Source: Chloroflexota bacterium (GTDB taxonomy: Bacteria > Chloroflexota > Dehalococcoidia > Lucifugimonadales > Lucifugimonadaceae). From it: a stretch of DNA of 64,000 bases. Positions 28,708 to 39,377 of this stretch are shown here, one piece after another (the stretch's first letter is position 1; each line of letters begins with the position of its first letter). The position numbers were made by a program, and so were the translations under genes. The notes beneath the pieces were generated by a model. The model worked only from the letters and a program-made list of their open reading frames with translations. It made no database searches and was not told the origin of the DNA. The stretch spans positions 62,001 through 126,000 of the forward strand of contig PCAM01000006.1 in NCBI GenBank assembly GCA_002730555.1. The letters run 5' to 3'.

Positions 28708-30078
28708 TCAGCCGAGTTGGCGCAATCGTCGCATAAACCCTAAGGACAATACGCTCGCCGTCAACAAAATAAGGCCGAGTACGAACAAAGTACGCTCGGC
28801 GCCGAACAGTTCCATGGCCAGCGACACAGGCAGAATTCCGAGCGGCATGAGCCCGAAGGTCATTTGGAAAAGGCTTGCCACCCGGGCGCGGTGTTCGTCG
28901 TCGCTCAACTCCATCGAAAGCGCCTGCCCGAGAGCGAACCGGCCGGCCTCTCCGATGCCCATAAAGATCATGACGATGATTCCGATCCAGTAGATCGGCA
29001 GTCCTGCGAACACGACCAACCCAAACGCCGAGACAAACGCCGACCCCATCAGTACCAGGCCGCGTCTCTGGCCCTGGCGCATGGCCGCTATCGCAAGCGC
29101 CCCCACCAGAGAACCAACGCCCATGACGGCCACCAGCACGCCGGTCTTGAACTCTGACGCTTCAAACACGTCGCTCGATATGGCCGGGAGCAGCATCCTG
29201 AACGGCATCGACAGAATGGTTCCGAGGGCGACAAAAACTATCACGGACATCAACGTCCGGTTTCGCCGTACGTAAGTGAAACCTTCAGCAGTGTTGGAGA
29301 GGATGGAGCGGCGCGGGGCGTTAGGGTCCGGCGGGAACTTCGGCAGTATGCCAGTTAAACCGATGGCGGTCAGGTTCAGGCCGCACACGATGAAGTACAC
29401 GCCGTCAGCCCCGATTAATCCGTATAGGATGCCGCCCACCGCCGGCGCCGCCATCGCGGTAAAGCTCATCGCAGCGGAGTTGAGCGACATGGCGTTGGAC
29501 ATAAGGTTCTTCCCGACGATCATCGGGATCACGACCTGCCGGGCCGGCATCATGAAAGCGAATATCCCGCCCTGGAGGACGGACGCAATCAGGATGTGCT
29601 GCCAGATGATCAGGTCCGTGAGGACGAGGAGTCCTATCGAGAGCGCCAGCAACACTTGTCCGAACTGAGTGGCCTGGATTATGGACCGCCGCTCAAACCG
29701 CTCGGTGAGCGTCCCGCTGACAACGGAACCGATCAGCATCGCCGGGGCAAAACCCGCGCTGACGATGCCCGTCAGTGCGTACGAGCCGGTGATCTCATAG
29801 ATCAGGATGCCGCGCGCCAGCATCTGCATCTGCGTACCGCTCATGCCGGTCATCATGCTCAGCCACAGGAAGCGGTAGTCCCGATTCCCGAGCGATTCAA
29901 ATGTGCGGCCGAGCAAACGGGACGCACCGCTTTTGTGTGCGACGCGCACCGGATCGGCGTTCACCCCTCCGGGAAGCGATGCCCCGGGAGGGGCCGAGTT
30001 GACGGACCCGCGGTCAGGCGGTAGGGCATCGTCGGTAGCAGACGCCCTTCGTCCAGGGGGTGGTTCGGAAGCAGCCAT
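28708..30078 (-). CDS. MFS transporter, paralog 3 of 3
   Basis: GRTFESLGNRDYRFLWLSMMTGMSGTQMQMLARGILIYEITGS. Confidence 0.88.
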   Translation of the reverse strand: MAASEPPPGRRASATDDALPPDRGSVNSAPPGASLPGGVNADPVRVAHKSGASRLLGRTFESLGNRDYRFLWLSMMTGMSGTQMQMLARGILIYEITGSYALTGIVSAGFAPAMLIGSVVSGTLTERFERRSIIQATQFGQVLLALSIGLLVLTDLIIWQHILIASVLQGGIFAFMMPARQVVIPMIVGKNLMSNAMSLNSAAMSFTAMAAPAVGGILYGLIGADGVYFIVCGLNLTAIGLTGILPKFPPDPNAPRRSILSNTAEGFTYVRRNRTLMSVIVFVALGTILSMPFRMLLPAISSDVFEASEFKTGVLVAVMGVGSLVGALAIAAMRQGQRRGLVLMGSAFVSAFGLVVFAGLPIYWIGIIVMIFMGIGEAGRFALGQALSMELSDDEHRARVASLFQMTFGLMPLGILPVSLAMELFGAERTLFVLGLILLTASVLSLGFMRRLRQLG

Positions 30079-30420
30079 TCATCCTCACAGAAAGGATGGT
30101 CTCCGGTTCGCGCCGCGCTCCATAATTGGAGTTCGGTCGAACCACCCGTGGAGGTTTGATGACACTGGCGCGGGCGGAAATACAAATCGTCACGCTCGCA
30201 TACGATCAGCGAGGTCGTGGGCGATGGAGATCACCATTTGATCGAAGCGGAGTATATACCTGTCGAGGTGTGAGATTATTGCAGAAATAGCCGGGGCTTC
30301 CGTACGCGAAGGCCACCCGCCGATACAATTCGCAGGCCACCCGCAGGACAGCCGTCGGAATCAACGCCGACATACCTTCAAACACGCCCGATCGCGCTCG
30401 CCAACAACCAGAGGAGACCA

Positions 30421-31386
30421 TTGCTGGAACCGCCAAACCTGAAAGATGTGATCGACGCTGGTCGCCGAATTGCGCCTTACATCCACCGGACCCCAATACG
30501 ACAGTACCCGGCGTTAGGCCGCCTCGTCGGCCCGGGAACCGAGCTCTGGGTCAAGCATGAGAACTACCAGGTCCTCGGTTCGTTCAAACCCCGTGGCGGC
30601 ATCAATCTCGTATCGCAACTGGGGTCGGATGAGCAATCCCGCGGTCTCGTTGCCGCATCCACCGGGAACCACGGTCAATCAGTGGCGTTCGCCGGGAAAA
30701 CATTCGGGGCTTCTGTGACCATCGTCGTTCCAAACGTGGCAAACCCGGGGAAACTCCAGTCAATGAAGGACCTGGGCGCGACGGTCATCCAGCACGGGGA
30801 TCTGTTTGACGAATCCCATGATTTCTCTATACAGATGGCCGCCGACAACGGCGCCCGTCACGTCCATTCGGCCAATGAGCCGGATCTGATCGCCGGCGTT
30901 GGGACCTACTCCCTAGAGATCTTCGAGGATCTGGCGGACATCGATGTCATGATCGTACCGGTCGGCGCGGGAAGCGGGGCCTCCGGAGCGGCGATCGTCA
31001 CGGACGCGGTGTCGCCTTCCACGGAGGTGATCGTCGTTCAGGCGGAGGCCGCGCCGTCGGCTTTCCGTTCATGGGAGAGTGACACGTTAATCGAGGCGCC
31101 GATGGCCACGGCGGCGGAGGGGCTGGCGACGGCGCATTCTTATGAACTGCCGATCGGCATCCTGCGGGAGCGCGTGAATACCTTCGTCCTGGTGTCCGAA
31201 GAGGAGATCAGACAGGCGATCGTGAGCTACCTGGAGCACGCCCGGACGCTGGTGGAGGGCGCCGGAGCGGTTTCGCTGGCGGCCGCCATCAAGCTGAAGG
31301 ACCGCCTGGCAGGCAAACGCGTGGTGGTGGTGGCGAGCGGCGGAAACCTGTCGATGGCGCACCTGCGCGAGGCGTTGGCGGGATAG
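30421..31386 (+). CDS. Threonine/serine dehydratase-like PLP enzyme
   Basis: TTG start; RTPIRQYPALGRLVGPGTELWVKHENYQVLGSFKPRGG (PLP Lys), STGNHGQSVAFAGKTFG, VPVGAGSGASGAA. Confidence 0.9.
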   Translation: MLEPPNLKDVIDAGRRIAPYIHRTPIRQYPALGRLVGPGTELWVKHENYQVLGSFKPRGGINLVSQLGSDEQSRGLVAASTGNHGQSVAFAGKTFGASVTIVVPNVANPGKLQSMKDLGATVIQHGDLFDESHDFSIQMAADNGARHVHSANEPDLIAGVGTYSLEIFEDLADIDVMIVPVGAGSGASGAAIVTDAVSPSTEVIVVQAEAAPSAFRSWESDTLIEAPMATAAEGLATAHSYELPIGILRERVNTFVLVSEEEIRQAIVSYLEHARTLVEGAGAVSLAAAIKLKDRLAGKRVVVVASGGNLSMAHLREALAG

Positions 31387-31478
31387 TCGTCGGATGGTCG
31401 ATGTGTCATGGGTGTAGGTTCGGATTGGATCCACCTGAGGGCGGGCCGTTGCCCGCCAATATGATTGCTCAACCGTAC

Positions 31479-32249
31479 TTACGCGTTCGTGCGCTCGATG
31501 TCCTCGTCCAGCGCTTTCACCCGCAGGTAATCCTCGCGGTACAGCGCGTACGCTCGCTCCAGGTAAAGCTGGGCAAGCTGCCCGCCGATCTCTGACTTGT
31601 CCAAAGCGGCGTCGATTAACCGGTCGATATTCCGGTTTTCGGCGACGTGAAAAGCGATGGCCCGCATATGCGCCGTCGCCTCGCCCGCGGTCTCTTCATC
31701 CCCGCCCTCGGCGGCAAACCTGAGGCGGCCGGTGAGCTTGGTCAACTCGCCCAGCTGATCGGCCTCACTCATCATTTCATACACCACGTTGTCCACGGCG
31801 TAGTCGGTCGGCGCAACCGTTTCCGCGGATCCAGCCGAATCGCCCGCCCCCCCGAGTTCGGGATTGGACGGGGCGCCGATACGGTATCGGTCGCCGTACT
31901 CGCTCAGAATCTCGCCAATGACGCCCATCATGTTCGCCGCGTCCGCAAGCGGTCGATTCCCGGCGAAGATCAAGTCGTCTCCCCGTTCCTCTGCCACCGA
32001 TAAGAGGTACTCGTAACTCTCAACGGATTCCGGGGCAGGGGGGAATGCGAACGCAGAAAGGTCCGCCTCGCCGCCCATCGGCATCTGGCCCGCCAGGAAC
32101 GGCGGGATGTATTTCTGAAGATCCACGCTGACCGGGAGCAGGATCAGGTAGGTCGCAGCGACCGAGTCCGGGTTGGCGTTATCCCTGAAGTACACCAGAG
32201 CGTGACCGCGGGGGGAGTTAGCGTCTCCGCGTTCAAATGTTAGATCCAT
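31479..32249 (-). CDS. Conserved hypothetical protein
   Basis: 256 aa from MDLTFERGDANSPRGHALVYFRD; good coding character, no recognised motif. Confidence 0.6.
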   Translation of the reverse strand: MDLTFERGDANSPRGHALVYFRDNANPDSVAATYLILLPVSVDLQKYIPPFLAGQMPMGGEADLSAFAFPPAPESVESYEYLLSVAEERGDDLIFAGNRPLADAANMMGVIGEILSEYGDRYRIGAPSNPELGGAGDSAGSAETVAPTDYAVDNVVYEMMSEADQLGELTKLTGRLRFAAEGGDEETAGEATAHMRAIAFHVAENRNIDRLIDAALDKSEIGGQLAQLYLERAYALYREDYLRVKALDEDIERTNA

Positions 32250-32433
32250 CGGTCTGTCGCCTCTTGGTTCTTTAGAAACGGCGTATGTGATGTCGGACTT
32301 CGGTGGCCCTGGTTGCAATCCGCCGTGTACTCTCCGGTCTGTATCGTATACCCGCACCGATTTACTCACGAGCCGCAAACCCTGTTTCCAGCATCCTGTA
32401 TTTCAGGGGTAGAAGGGCCGGACCTCAGACCAT

Positions 32434-33459
32434 ATGGGCCTGTACAGCACACTCGCAAGACCGTTGCTCTTCCGATTCCCGCCGGAAACGGCGCACGGGT
32501 TCGGTGATTTCGCACTTCGCATTTCCCCCCTCTGGTCGGTGCTGCGGCCGATGCTATCGGCCCGGGATCAACGACTTGAGACCACCGTCGCCAGCATCAA
32601 GTTTCCCAACCCAGTTGGTGTCGCCGCAGGCCTGGACAAGGACTGCCGCTTTCTGTCGGGACTTCTGGACATCGGGTTCGGGTTCGCCACCGGCGGGACG
32701 GTGACGCGGGACGCACGGCCGGGAAACGCTCAGCCGCGTGTGGTCCGAGAGCCCGGGCAGCGGGCGCTCCTCAACGCCTTGGGTTTCCCCGGCGAGGGAC
32801 TGGACGCCGCCGAATCACGGCTTCGTGGGCTATCCGAGCGGAGACGGTCTCAGATCATGGTAAGCATCTCCGGGACCGGGGTGGCGGACATCGCCGAGTG
32901 CCATCGACGCCTCCAACCGCTCGTGACCGGCATCGAGGTGAACGTGTCCAGCCCGAATACCGTCGGTTTGCGCACCTTCCACCAGCCGGAAAATCTGGAG
33001 CGGCTGGTGTCGGCGCTGGTCGCCCAGCGAGATCGGCCGCTCTTTGTGAAGCTGCCGTCGTGGCGCTCAGATGAGGAGCGGGACGAGATGATGCCGATGG
33101 CGCAGACATCGTTGGACGCCGGAGCGGACGGGCTGGTTGTTGCGAATACGCATCCGGTTGTGGACGATCGGCTGGCCGTCGGGCGCGGCGGTTTCTCAGG
33201 AGCGCCGATCCTCGACGATACGGTGCGGATGGTTGCCGATGCGCGGGGTGAGATGGGGAATAATTTTGGACTGATCGCGTGCGGAGGTGTTGGTACGGCC
33301 GATCAGGTCTGGCGACTGATGGAGGCAGGGGCGTCAGCGGTCCAGCTTTACACGTCCTTCATCTACGAGGGTCCAGGGTTGCCGGGGCGTATCAATCGGG
33401 ATCTGGTGGAACGGATGGATGTTGATGGCGTGAGCGGTCTGCCGGGGGTCGGTGGGTAA
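32434..33459 (+). CDS. pyrD: Quinone-dependent dihydroorotate dehydrogenase (class 2)
   Basis: MGLYSTLARPLLFRFPPETAHGFG; FPNPVGVAAGLDKDCRFLSGLLDIGFGFATGGTVTRDARPGN; EVNVSSPNT. Confidence 0.93.
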   Translation: MGLYSTLARPLLFRFPPETAHGFGDFALRISPLWSVLRPMLSARDQRLETTVASIKFPNPVGVAAGLDKDCRFLSGLLDIGFGFATGGTVTRDARPGNAQPRVVREPGQRALLNALGFPGEGLDAAESRLRGLSERRRSQIMVSISGTGVADIAECHRRLQPLVTGIEVNVSSPNTVGLRTFHQPENLERLVSALVAQRDRPLFVKLPSWRSDEERDEMMPMAQTSLDAGADGLVVANTHPVVDDRLAVGRGGFSGAPILDDTVRMVADARGEMGNNFGLIACGGVGTADQVWRLMEAGASAVQLYTSFIYEGPGLPGRINRDLVERMDVDGVSGLPGVGG

Positions 33460-33530
33460 ATTCAGTCCGGATCTGTTGGCGCAGGCTGAAAGTCGTCGTC
33501 ACTATTGGCGGGATGAACTTAATTCGCCGT

Positions 33531-33569
33531 TTCCCCCTCTCCCGAGCGGGAGAAGGTCGGGGTGAGGGA
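33531..33569. repeat. Dispersed intergenic palindrome, copy B
   Basis: TTCCCCCTCTCCCGAGCGGGAGAAGGTCGGGGTGAGGGA. Confidence 0.65.
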
Positions 33570-33652
33570 TCCAGGGACGAATCCCAATGTTCCTGCGGGC
33601 GGGCGCAACGGAGCACCACCCGGTCCTTCGACCGCCTCAAATAATTTCTCCC

Positions 33653-34609
33653 TTACGCGTTCACGGTCGCCAGCAGCTTCTCGATCTCGGAGCGCGTGCC
33701 CATCGATTCCTGTGCGCCCTCGTTCGACACCGCTACGGCGCCGCTCGCCATGGCGAGCCATACGGCGTCACGGATGCCCTTGCCCTCGGTCAGGCCAACG
33801 GCGAGCGCGGCGTTGAAGGCGTCCCCTGCGGCCACGGTCGCAACTGGTGTCACCTTGAAGGGTGGAAAGTAGCCCTCGAACTCCGAAGATGCAACATAAG
33901 CGCCGTCCTCCCCGAGTTTAACCACGGCGACCGGTGTTCCCTGTTTTCGCAGCTCCAGCGCCGCCTTTTCGGCCGATTTCACGTCGCTAACCTTGACCCC
34001 CGTCAACGATTCCGCTTCATGCTGATTCGGTGTGATCACGTGCGCCAGGCTCAAGAAGCCATCCGGCTGGTTATCCCGCACAGGAGCGGGATCCAACACC
34101 ACCGTCACTCCGGCATCGCGGGCCGCACGCATGCAATCCAGCGTCACGTCGAGCGATATCTCCTGCTGTGTCAGCAGTACGGACATTCCTCGCACGATTC
34201 CGCTGAAGTCCTCCACCTGCTTCTCGCCGCAGGTGGCGTTAGCGCCGTAAACCGGGAGCACATAGTTCTCGGCGCTATCGTCGATGAAGATCAGCGCCAC
34301 CCCGGACGATTGAGACGGATCAATCCGTGTGAACTCGCAGTCGATCCCTTCCGCATTCATACTCGACAGGAGTTCCCGACCAAATGAATCGTCTCCGACT
34401 TGTCCGATCATCACCGCCGTACCCGGGTCACGGGCGAGCCTTGCGACGCCGACGGCCTGGTTGGCGCCTTTGCCCCCGCCTCCGGTCGAAAAGCTGCGGC
34501 CCTCAAACGTCTCGCCCGGGTGCGGGAGCCGCTCTCCCTGAATGAACAGGTCCATGTTGAGGCCACCGACTATGGCGATCTTGCCTCCGGGTCTGGTTTC
34601 GAGCGTCAT
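33653..34609 (-). CDS. rbsK: PfkB-family carbohydrate kinase, ribokinase-like
   Basis: GGLNMDLFIQGERLPHPGETFEG, GGGGKGANQAVGVARL, TPVATVAAGDAFNAALAVGL. Confidence 0.88.
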   Translation of the reverse strand: MTLETRPGGKIAIVGGLNMDLFIQGERLPHPGETFEGRSFSTGGGGKGANQAVGVARLARDPGTAVMIGQVGDDSFGRELLSSMNAEGIDCEFTRIDPSQSSGVALIFIDDSAENYVLPVYGANATCGEKQVEDFSGIVRGMSVLLTQQEISLDVTLDCMRAARDAGVTVVLDPAPVRDNQPDGFLSLAHVITPNQHEAESLTGVKVSDVKSAEKAALELRKQGTPVAVVKLGEDGAYVASSEFEGYFPPFKVTPVATVAAGDAFNAALAVGLTEGKGIRDAVWLAMASGAVAVSNEGAQESMGTRSEIEKLLATVNA

Positions 34610-34655
34610 CCAGTCACCAGTCCTTCAACTATTGCGTTATCCAGCATATCCCCGG

Positions 34656-35531
34656 TCAACCGGAGAGAAGGTTCCGGTGCAGCAACTCTTCCAGTGTTCT
34701 TGCGACGCCGTCTGCGTCAGGGCCCGGAATTAGAGCATCCGCTGCATTTCTAGCCGACGGGTGAGCGTCCCCTACGGCGATCCCAAGGCCGGCCCAACCC
34801 AGCATTTCGGCATCGCCGACGCCGTCCCCGAACGCCACCACCTGCGCCGAGATCGCCCCAAGGTCGTCCAGTACAACTTCCAATGCTTTCAATTTACCGG
34901 CGTCCGGGCTCGCCACTTCACAGAAATGCGGAAGGGAGTGTGTCACCAGCGCCCGATCCCCGAAATGGTGCGTTAGCCGCTCCGCCCGAAGTGAGGTCGC
35001 TTCGGGTTTATCGACCGCCAGAATCAGCGTCGGCCCGCCGTCTGAAACGTCACTCAACGACTCAACGACGTGCAGGTTCTGCTCCATCCTCCGGGCGTAT
35101 CCAACGGCCCATTCGGACCGCTCTTCGACGTAGATCTGATAGTCCAACAGCATGCTCAACTGCCCGCTGTCGTCGCTCAACATCCCGAGCACTTCCTGGG
35201 CCATCCCGGGATCCATGCGCGCATGACGTCGCACTTCGCCGGTGGATGGATCGGCGGTGACGGCGCCCTGGCAACAGACCAATGGGCCGATAGTCTCGAG
35301 CTCCCGTGCGAACCCGAGGGCCGAGCCCGGGATTCGGCCGGTTGCGATCATCACCGTCGCCCCTGCGGCCTGGGTCGCGGCGACGGCCTCGCGCAATCGT
35401 GGTGAAAGGGCCAGATTAGGCCCGACTATCGTTCCGTCTATATCCAGTACGACAACTCGGAATCCGTGAGCGTCTTCGCCGGAGTCGAATATCGCCGCGG
35501 GCGCCCGCGAAGTTGGCTTCTCGGCGCTCAA
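34656..35531 (-). CDS. Cof-type HAD-IIB family hydrolase
   Basis: VVLDIDGTIVGPNLALSPRLREAV, VMIATGR, VVAFGDGVGDAEMLGWAGLGIAVGDAHPSAR. Confidence 0.9.
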   Translation of the reverse strand: MSAEKPTSRAPAAIFDSGEDAHGFRVVVLDIDGTIVGPNLALSPRLREAVAATQAAGATVMIATGRIPGSALGFARELETIGPLVCCQGAVTADPSTGEVRRHARMDPGMAQEVLGMLSDDSGQLSMLLDYQIYVEERSEWAVGYARRMEQNLHVVESLSDVSDGGPTLILAVDKPEATSLRAERLTHHFGDRALVTHSLPHFCEVASPDAGKLKALEVVLDDLGAISAQVVAFGDGVGDAEMLGWAGLGIAVGDAHPSARNAADALIPGPDADGVARTLEELLHRNLLSG

Positions 35532-35755
35532 CGAGGGCGGGTCTTCATGATTGTTGTGATCACCTGCACACGCACATTTTCGGTCTGGGTGTGGTTCATT
35601 GGTTTTCGAGAATCATTCCCGCTCGTTGCCCGAGTCGGGGTAATATCCGGCAGAATCTTACGCCCATGTGCAATCAGGCCAGCCATCCTGTTGATGGATC
35701 GGCGTATTTGAACGGCCACACAATCGACCGGACAACACGGAACAGGAGAATCGCC

Positions 35756-36835
35756 TTGAAGATCGCGTCCCATGAAGTGATCACCGTCAGCATCCCGATG
35801 GACCCACCGCTCATGGGTCGGACTTCGTCCCGGCACACGATCTTGAAGATGCGCACTGACGACGGCATTGAAGGCATCGGTTGGGCGTTCGGCGAAGGCC
35901 CGATGGGTCCGGCACTCGCAAAGGCGCTGGACGGCATGGCTGAACTGCTACATGGGGAGAATCCGATGCTGCGTGAGCACATCGATAGCCTCGTCGACGC
36001 CGCCACATCGGGTTCAGGACCGGGTATGTCCCATTACGTCCGAGCAGTAATCAACTTCGCCGTCTGGGACATCACGGGGAAAGCTCTTGGACAACCGGTC
36101 TGGAAGTTGCTTGGCGGGGCGCATGCCGAGTCGGTGACCACGTACGCCAGTGGCTGGCTGTGGCGAGACTACGACCTGGATGCACTGGACGAAACGGCCG
36201 GTAAGCTGGTCGATCGCGGGTTCACGGCGATGAAGTTCCGTTGCGGCGCCGAGGCGCGCATGTCCGACGAAGCCGAGCGCGCCCGCGTCATGCGCAATGC
36301 CGTCGGGGACGACATCACGATCATGGTCGATATCAACCAGGGATGGGATATCCCGCGGGCCATGGAGGGCGCACGCCATTTTGAGGCGCAGAACGTCTAT
36401 TGGCTTGAGGATCCGATCGACTACAGGGACGTCCAGGGCTACTCCCAGCTCGTGAACGCAACCGATATCTCGATCACCCACGGCGAGTACAACTACGGCT
36501 ACGAGCCGTTTGGCCCCATCGCCGACCACCGAGCGGCGGACATCTTCATGATCGACGCCCACCATGTCGGCGGCATCGACGCATGGAAGCGCGCCGCCGA
36601 CATCGCGACCAGCGTGTTCCGGCCGTTTGTGACGCACTTGAGCCCGGAGATCGCCGTGCACCTAGCCGCCGGGATCAACGGCGTCAAAACGGTGGAGTTT
36701 ATGCCGTGGTCGTTCCCTCTCTGGGAGGAGCCGATGGACATCAATGCAGAGGGCGATTTGATCGTCCCGCAAGGACCGGGACTGGGCGTCGTCCTGAACG
36801 AAGACGTGGTTAAAACGCACCGAATAGACGTTTAG
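35756..36835 (+). CDS. MR/MLE family enolase-superfamily protein
   Basis: TTG start at 35756 behind AGGAGA; LKIASHEVITVSIPMDPPLMGRTSSRHTILKMRTDDGIEGIGWAFGEG; AMKFRCGAEA, VDINQGWD...WLEDPIDY, HGEY. Confidence 0.9.
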   Translation: MKIASHEVITVSIPMDPPLMGRTSSRHTILKMRTDDGIEGIGWAFGEGPMGPALAKALDGMAELLHGENPMLREHIDSLVDAATSGSGPGMSHYVRAVINFAVWDITGKALGQPVWKLLGGAHAESVTTYASGWLWRDYDLDALDETAGKLVDRGFTAMKFRCGAEARMSDEAERARVMRNAVGDDITIMVDINQGWDIPRAMEGARHFEAQNVYWLEDPIDYRDVQGYSQLVNATDISITHGEYNYGYEPFGPIADHRAADIFMIDAHHVGGIDAWKRAADIATSVFRPFVTHLSPEIAVHLAAGINGVKTVEFMPWSFPLWEEPMDINAEGDLIVPQGPGLGVVLNEDVVKTHRIDV

Positions 36836-36906
36836 CGGCAACGCCGATCGCACAACACGAACCCAGCAAGAAGTCCAGAGTTATCTGGATGGTGGAGGAC
36901 AATCCC

Positions 36907-38001
36907 TTGAAAATCGTCTCGCATGAAATCGTCTGGGTGGACGTTCCCCTGCCTCGACCGTTCGTTTCCGGAGGTGGGTTCCGCACTTCCGAGATGCGGC
37001 ACGTCGTCCTGCGGCTGCGCACCGACGACGGTATCGAGGGGCTCGGTTGGGCGTTCGCACACTCGCACACGATGCTGCCGGCGCTGGGCGCTGCCATCGA
37101 CGACGTCGCCACGATGATCCAGGGCATGGATCCGATAATGCGGAACGAGATTCAGGGGCGCATCGATCGAGCCACGCAATGGACCGGTGGCGGACTGAAC
37201 AAGTGGGTGTCTGCGGTAATCAACTTCGCCCTTTACGACATCGCCGGTAAGGCGCTCAACACTCCCGTCTACAAGATCCTTGGCGGCCTCCACACGGAGT
37301 CAGTGCCGACCTACGCCAGCCACAAGCTGTGGCGCGACTGGTCGCTGGACGACCTTGCGATGGGAGCTGCCGAGGTGAAAGCCGAGGGGTTCAAAATGCT
37401 CAAGTTCCGTGTCGGCGCAAACAACGCTGCGCTGGACGAGCGGGAACGGGCCAAAGTCGTGCGTGAGGCGGTCGGTCCGGACTACCCGATCGCCGTGGAC
37501 ATCAACGAGGGATGGGATATCGCCCGAACGATGGAGGTAGCGCCCTACCTGGAGGAGTTCCGGGTGCACTGGCTGGAAGACCCGATCAACCGACATGATT
37601 TCGCCGGATACCGGCATCTTGTAGACGCGCTCAACATCGCCATTACGCACGGCGAGAACCTGTGGGACTGGCGTTTGTTCCTGGACGTGGTGAAGAACGA
37701 TGCGGTGGATATCGCCATGATCGATACCCACCACGTCGGCGGCATCGACGGCTTCTTGAAGGCCGCCGCCGTGTGTGATGCTGCCTTCCGGCCGGTGGTC
37801 ACCCACCTGTCTCCGGAGGTCGCCGTACACCTTGGCGCGTCGGTGCCCAACTGCACGTTGGTTGAGTATATGGACTGGTCGTTCGGGTTGTTCGAGGACA
37901 CCAGCCTGATCAATGCAGAGGGCCGCATGATCGTCCCGCAGGAACCCGGGATCGGCGTGACGCTCAACCAGGAGCTGCTCAAGCGGGGCATCAAGGACTA
38001 G
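36907..38001 (+). CDS. MR/MLE family enolase-superfamily protein, close paralog of 35756-36835
   Basis: TTG start (or ATG at 36889); LKIVSHEIVWVDVPLPRPF...RTDDGIEGLGWAFAHSH; MLKFRVGANNA; VDINEGWD...WLEDPIN; DTHHVGGIDGFLKAA. Confidence 0.9.
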   Translation: MKIVSHEIVWVDVPLPRPFVSGGGFRTSEMRHVVLRLRTDDGIEGLGWAFAHSHTMLPALGAAIDDVATMIQGMDPIMRNEIQGRIDRATQWTGGGLNKWVSAVINFALYDIAGKALNTPVYKILGGLHTESVPTYASHKLWRDWSLDDLAMGAAEVKAEGFKMLKFRVGANNAALDERERAKVVREAVGPDYPIAVDINEGWDIARTMEVAPYLEEFRVHWLEDPINRHDFAGYRHLVDALNIAITHGENLWDWRLFLDVVKNDAVDIAMIDTHHVGGIDGFLKAAAVCDAAFRPVVTHLSPEVAVHLGASVPNCTLVEYMDWSFGLFEDTSLINAEGRMIVPQEPGIGVTLNQELLKRGIKD

Positions 38002-38023
38002 CAGGTTCGCCTCGGGAGGCGAT

Positions 38024-39031
38024 ATGACCAGCGAACGCGACACATGGTTAGCGCTTACGACCGAAGTGGCGATCGACCCGGATCTGCCGATCTGCGATCC
38101 GCATCACCATTTCTGGGATCGGCCTGAGAGCCGGTACCTGCTGGATGAGTTGCTGGCCGATACCGGCAGCGGACATCGGATAACCGAGACCGTTTTTATC
38201 GAGTGCAGCTCGATGTACCGGGATGACGGCCCTGAGCTTTCGGCCCCTGTGGGCGAGACGGAGTTCGTGCAGGGCATCGCGGCGATGAGTGCCAGCGGCG
38301 GATACGGCGAAACGAAAGTGGCGGCCGGGATTGTGAGTTACGCCGATCTGTCCGCGGGTGACGCTGTGACGGCGGTGCTGGAGTCTCATATCGCGGCCAG
38401 CAGCAATCGTTTTCGCGGGGTCAGAAACTCGTCCTGCTGGGACGAGAGTTCTGAAATCCGGTCTTACAAGAACCCGATCAAGGGATTGCTAGCGGATTCA
38501 AAATTCAGGGAAGGGTTCAGCGCCCTTGACCGGCTTGGCCTGAGCTTCGATGCCTGGCTCTATCACACGCAGTTGGGGGAGCTGGCGGACCTGGCGAGGG
38601 TTTTCCCGGGCGTGACGATCATCCTGGACCACATCGCCGGACCGTTGGGCATTGGCCCGTACGCCTGCAAGCAGGATGAAGTCTTCCAGATATGGAAGGC
38701 CGGCATGACGGAGTTGGCGACCTGCCCCAACGTGGTCATCAAACTGGGCGGCTTCGGGATGCCACTCGGAGGATTCCGGTGGCATAAACGTGAAGCACCG
38801 CCCAGTTCTGCGGATATCGCTGACGTGATGGGGCCGTACTACCTTCACTGCATAGAGCAGTTCGGCGTCGACCACTGCATGTTCGAGAGCAACTTCCCGG
38901 TGGACAAGGTTTCAACCTCGTACACGGTCCTCTGGAACGCCTTCAAACGCATGACGGCTGACTTTTCCGACGGCGAGCGCGCCGCACTGTTCAGGGACAC
39001 CGCGGTCCGGTCGTACCGGCTGAGCGGTTAG
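38024..39031 (+). CDS. Amidohydrolase-2 family (lactonase-like) metal hydrolase
   Basis: LPICDPHHHFWDRPESRYLL; ITETVFIECSSMY; TIILDHIAGPLG; FESNFPVDK. Confidence 0.88.
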   Translation: MTSERDTWLALTTEVAIDPDLPICDPHHHFWDRPESRYLLDELLADTGSGHRITETVFIECSSMYRDDGPELSAPVGETEFVQGIAAMSASGGYGETKVAAGIVSYADLSAGDAVTAVLESHIAASSNRFRGVRNSSCWDESSEIRSYKNPIKGLLADSKFREGFSALDRLGLSFDAWLYHTQLGELADLARVFPGVTIILDHIAGPLGIGPYACKQDEVFQIWKAGMTELATCPNVVIKLGGFGMPLGGFRWHKREAPPSSADIADVMGPYYLHCIEQFGVDHCMFESNFPVDKVSTSYTVLWNAFKRMTADFSDGERAALFRDTAVRSYRLSG

Positions 39032-39377
39032 CGGGCTTCCAAAGTTCGGCTTTCACATGGCTATAGAAGGCAAGTTGCCCGGTAACTGGCGGGTATGACG
39101 GTCTTATTTGCGAGGGGCTTTAAACGGGGCCAGTCACGCCGAGGGAATTTTCGGGATGCCCATCGAAGAGTGGTTGAGGTTGACCGGGGAGAATCAATGG
39201 CTCATGCGCGATTGGCACGCCGAGATGATGGCGCTGGGCCGGACGTTGAGGCTTTGATCACAACAACCAGCCCGGCTGATCAGTCCTCATGAAATCCCAC
39301 GGCGTTCGCCCGTCTTCCGGCTCGGTAACGCGCCTACCATCATTTCTTACACCCACACACGCCCGGAGACGAAACAC

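Noticed and set aside
39155-39256. 33-aa ORF MPIEEWLRLTGENQWLMRDWHAEMMALGRTLRL
   Set aside because: Open and plausible, but too short and with no clear ribosome-binding site or family; not enough to call.
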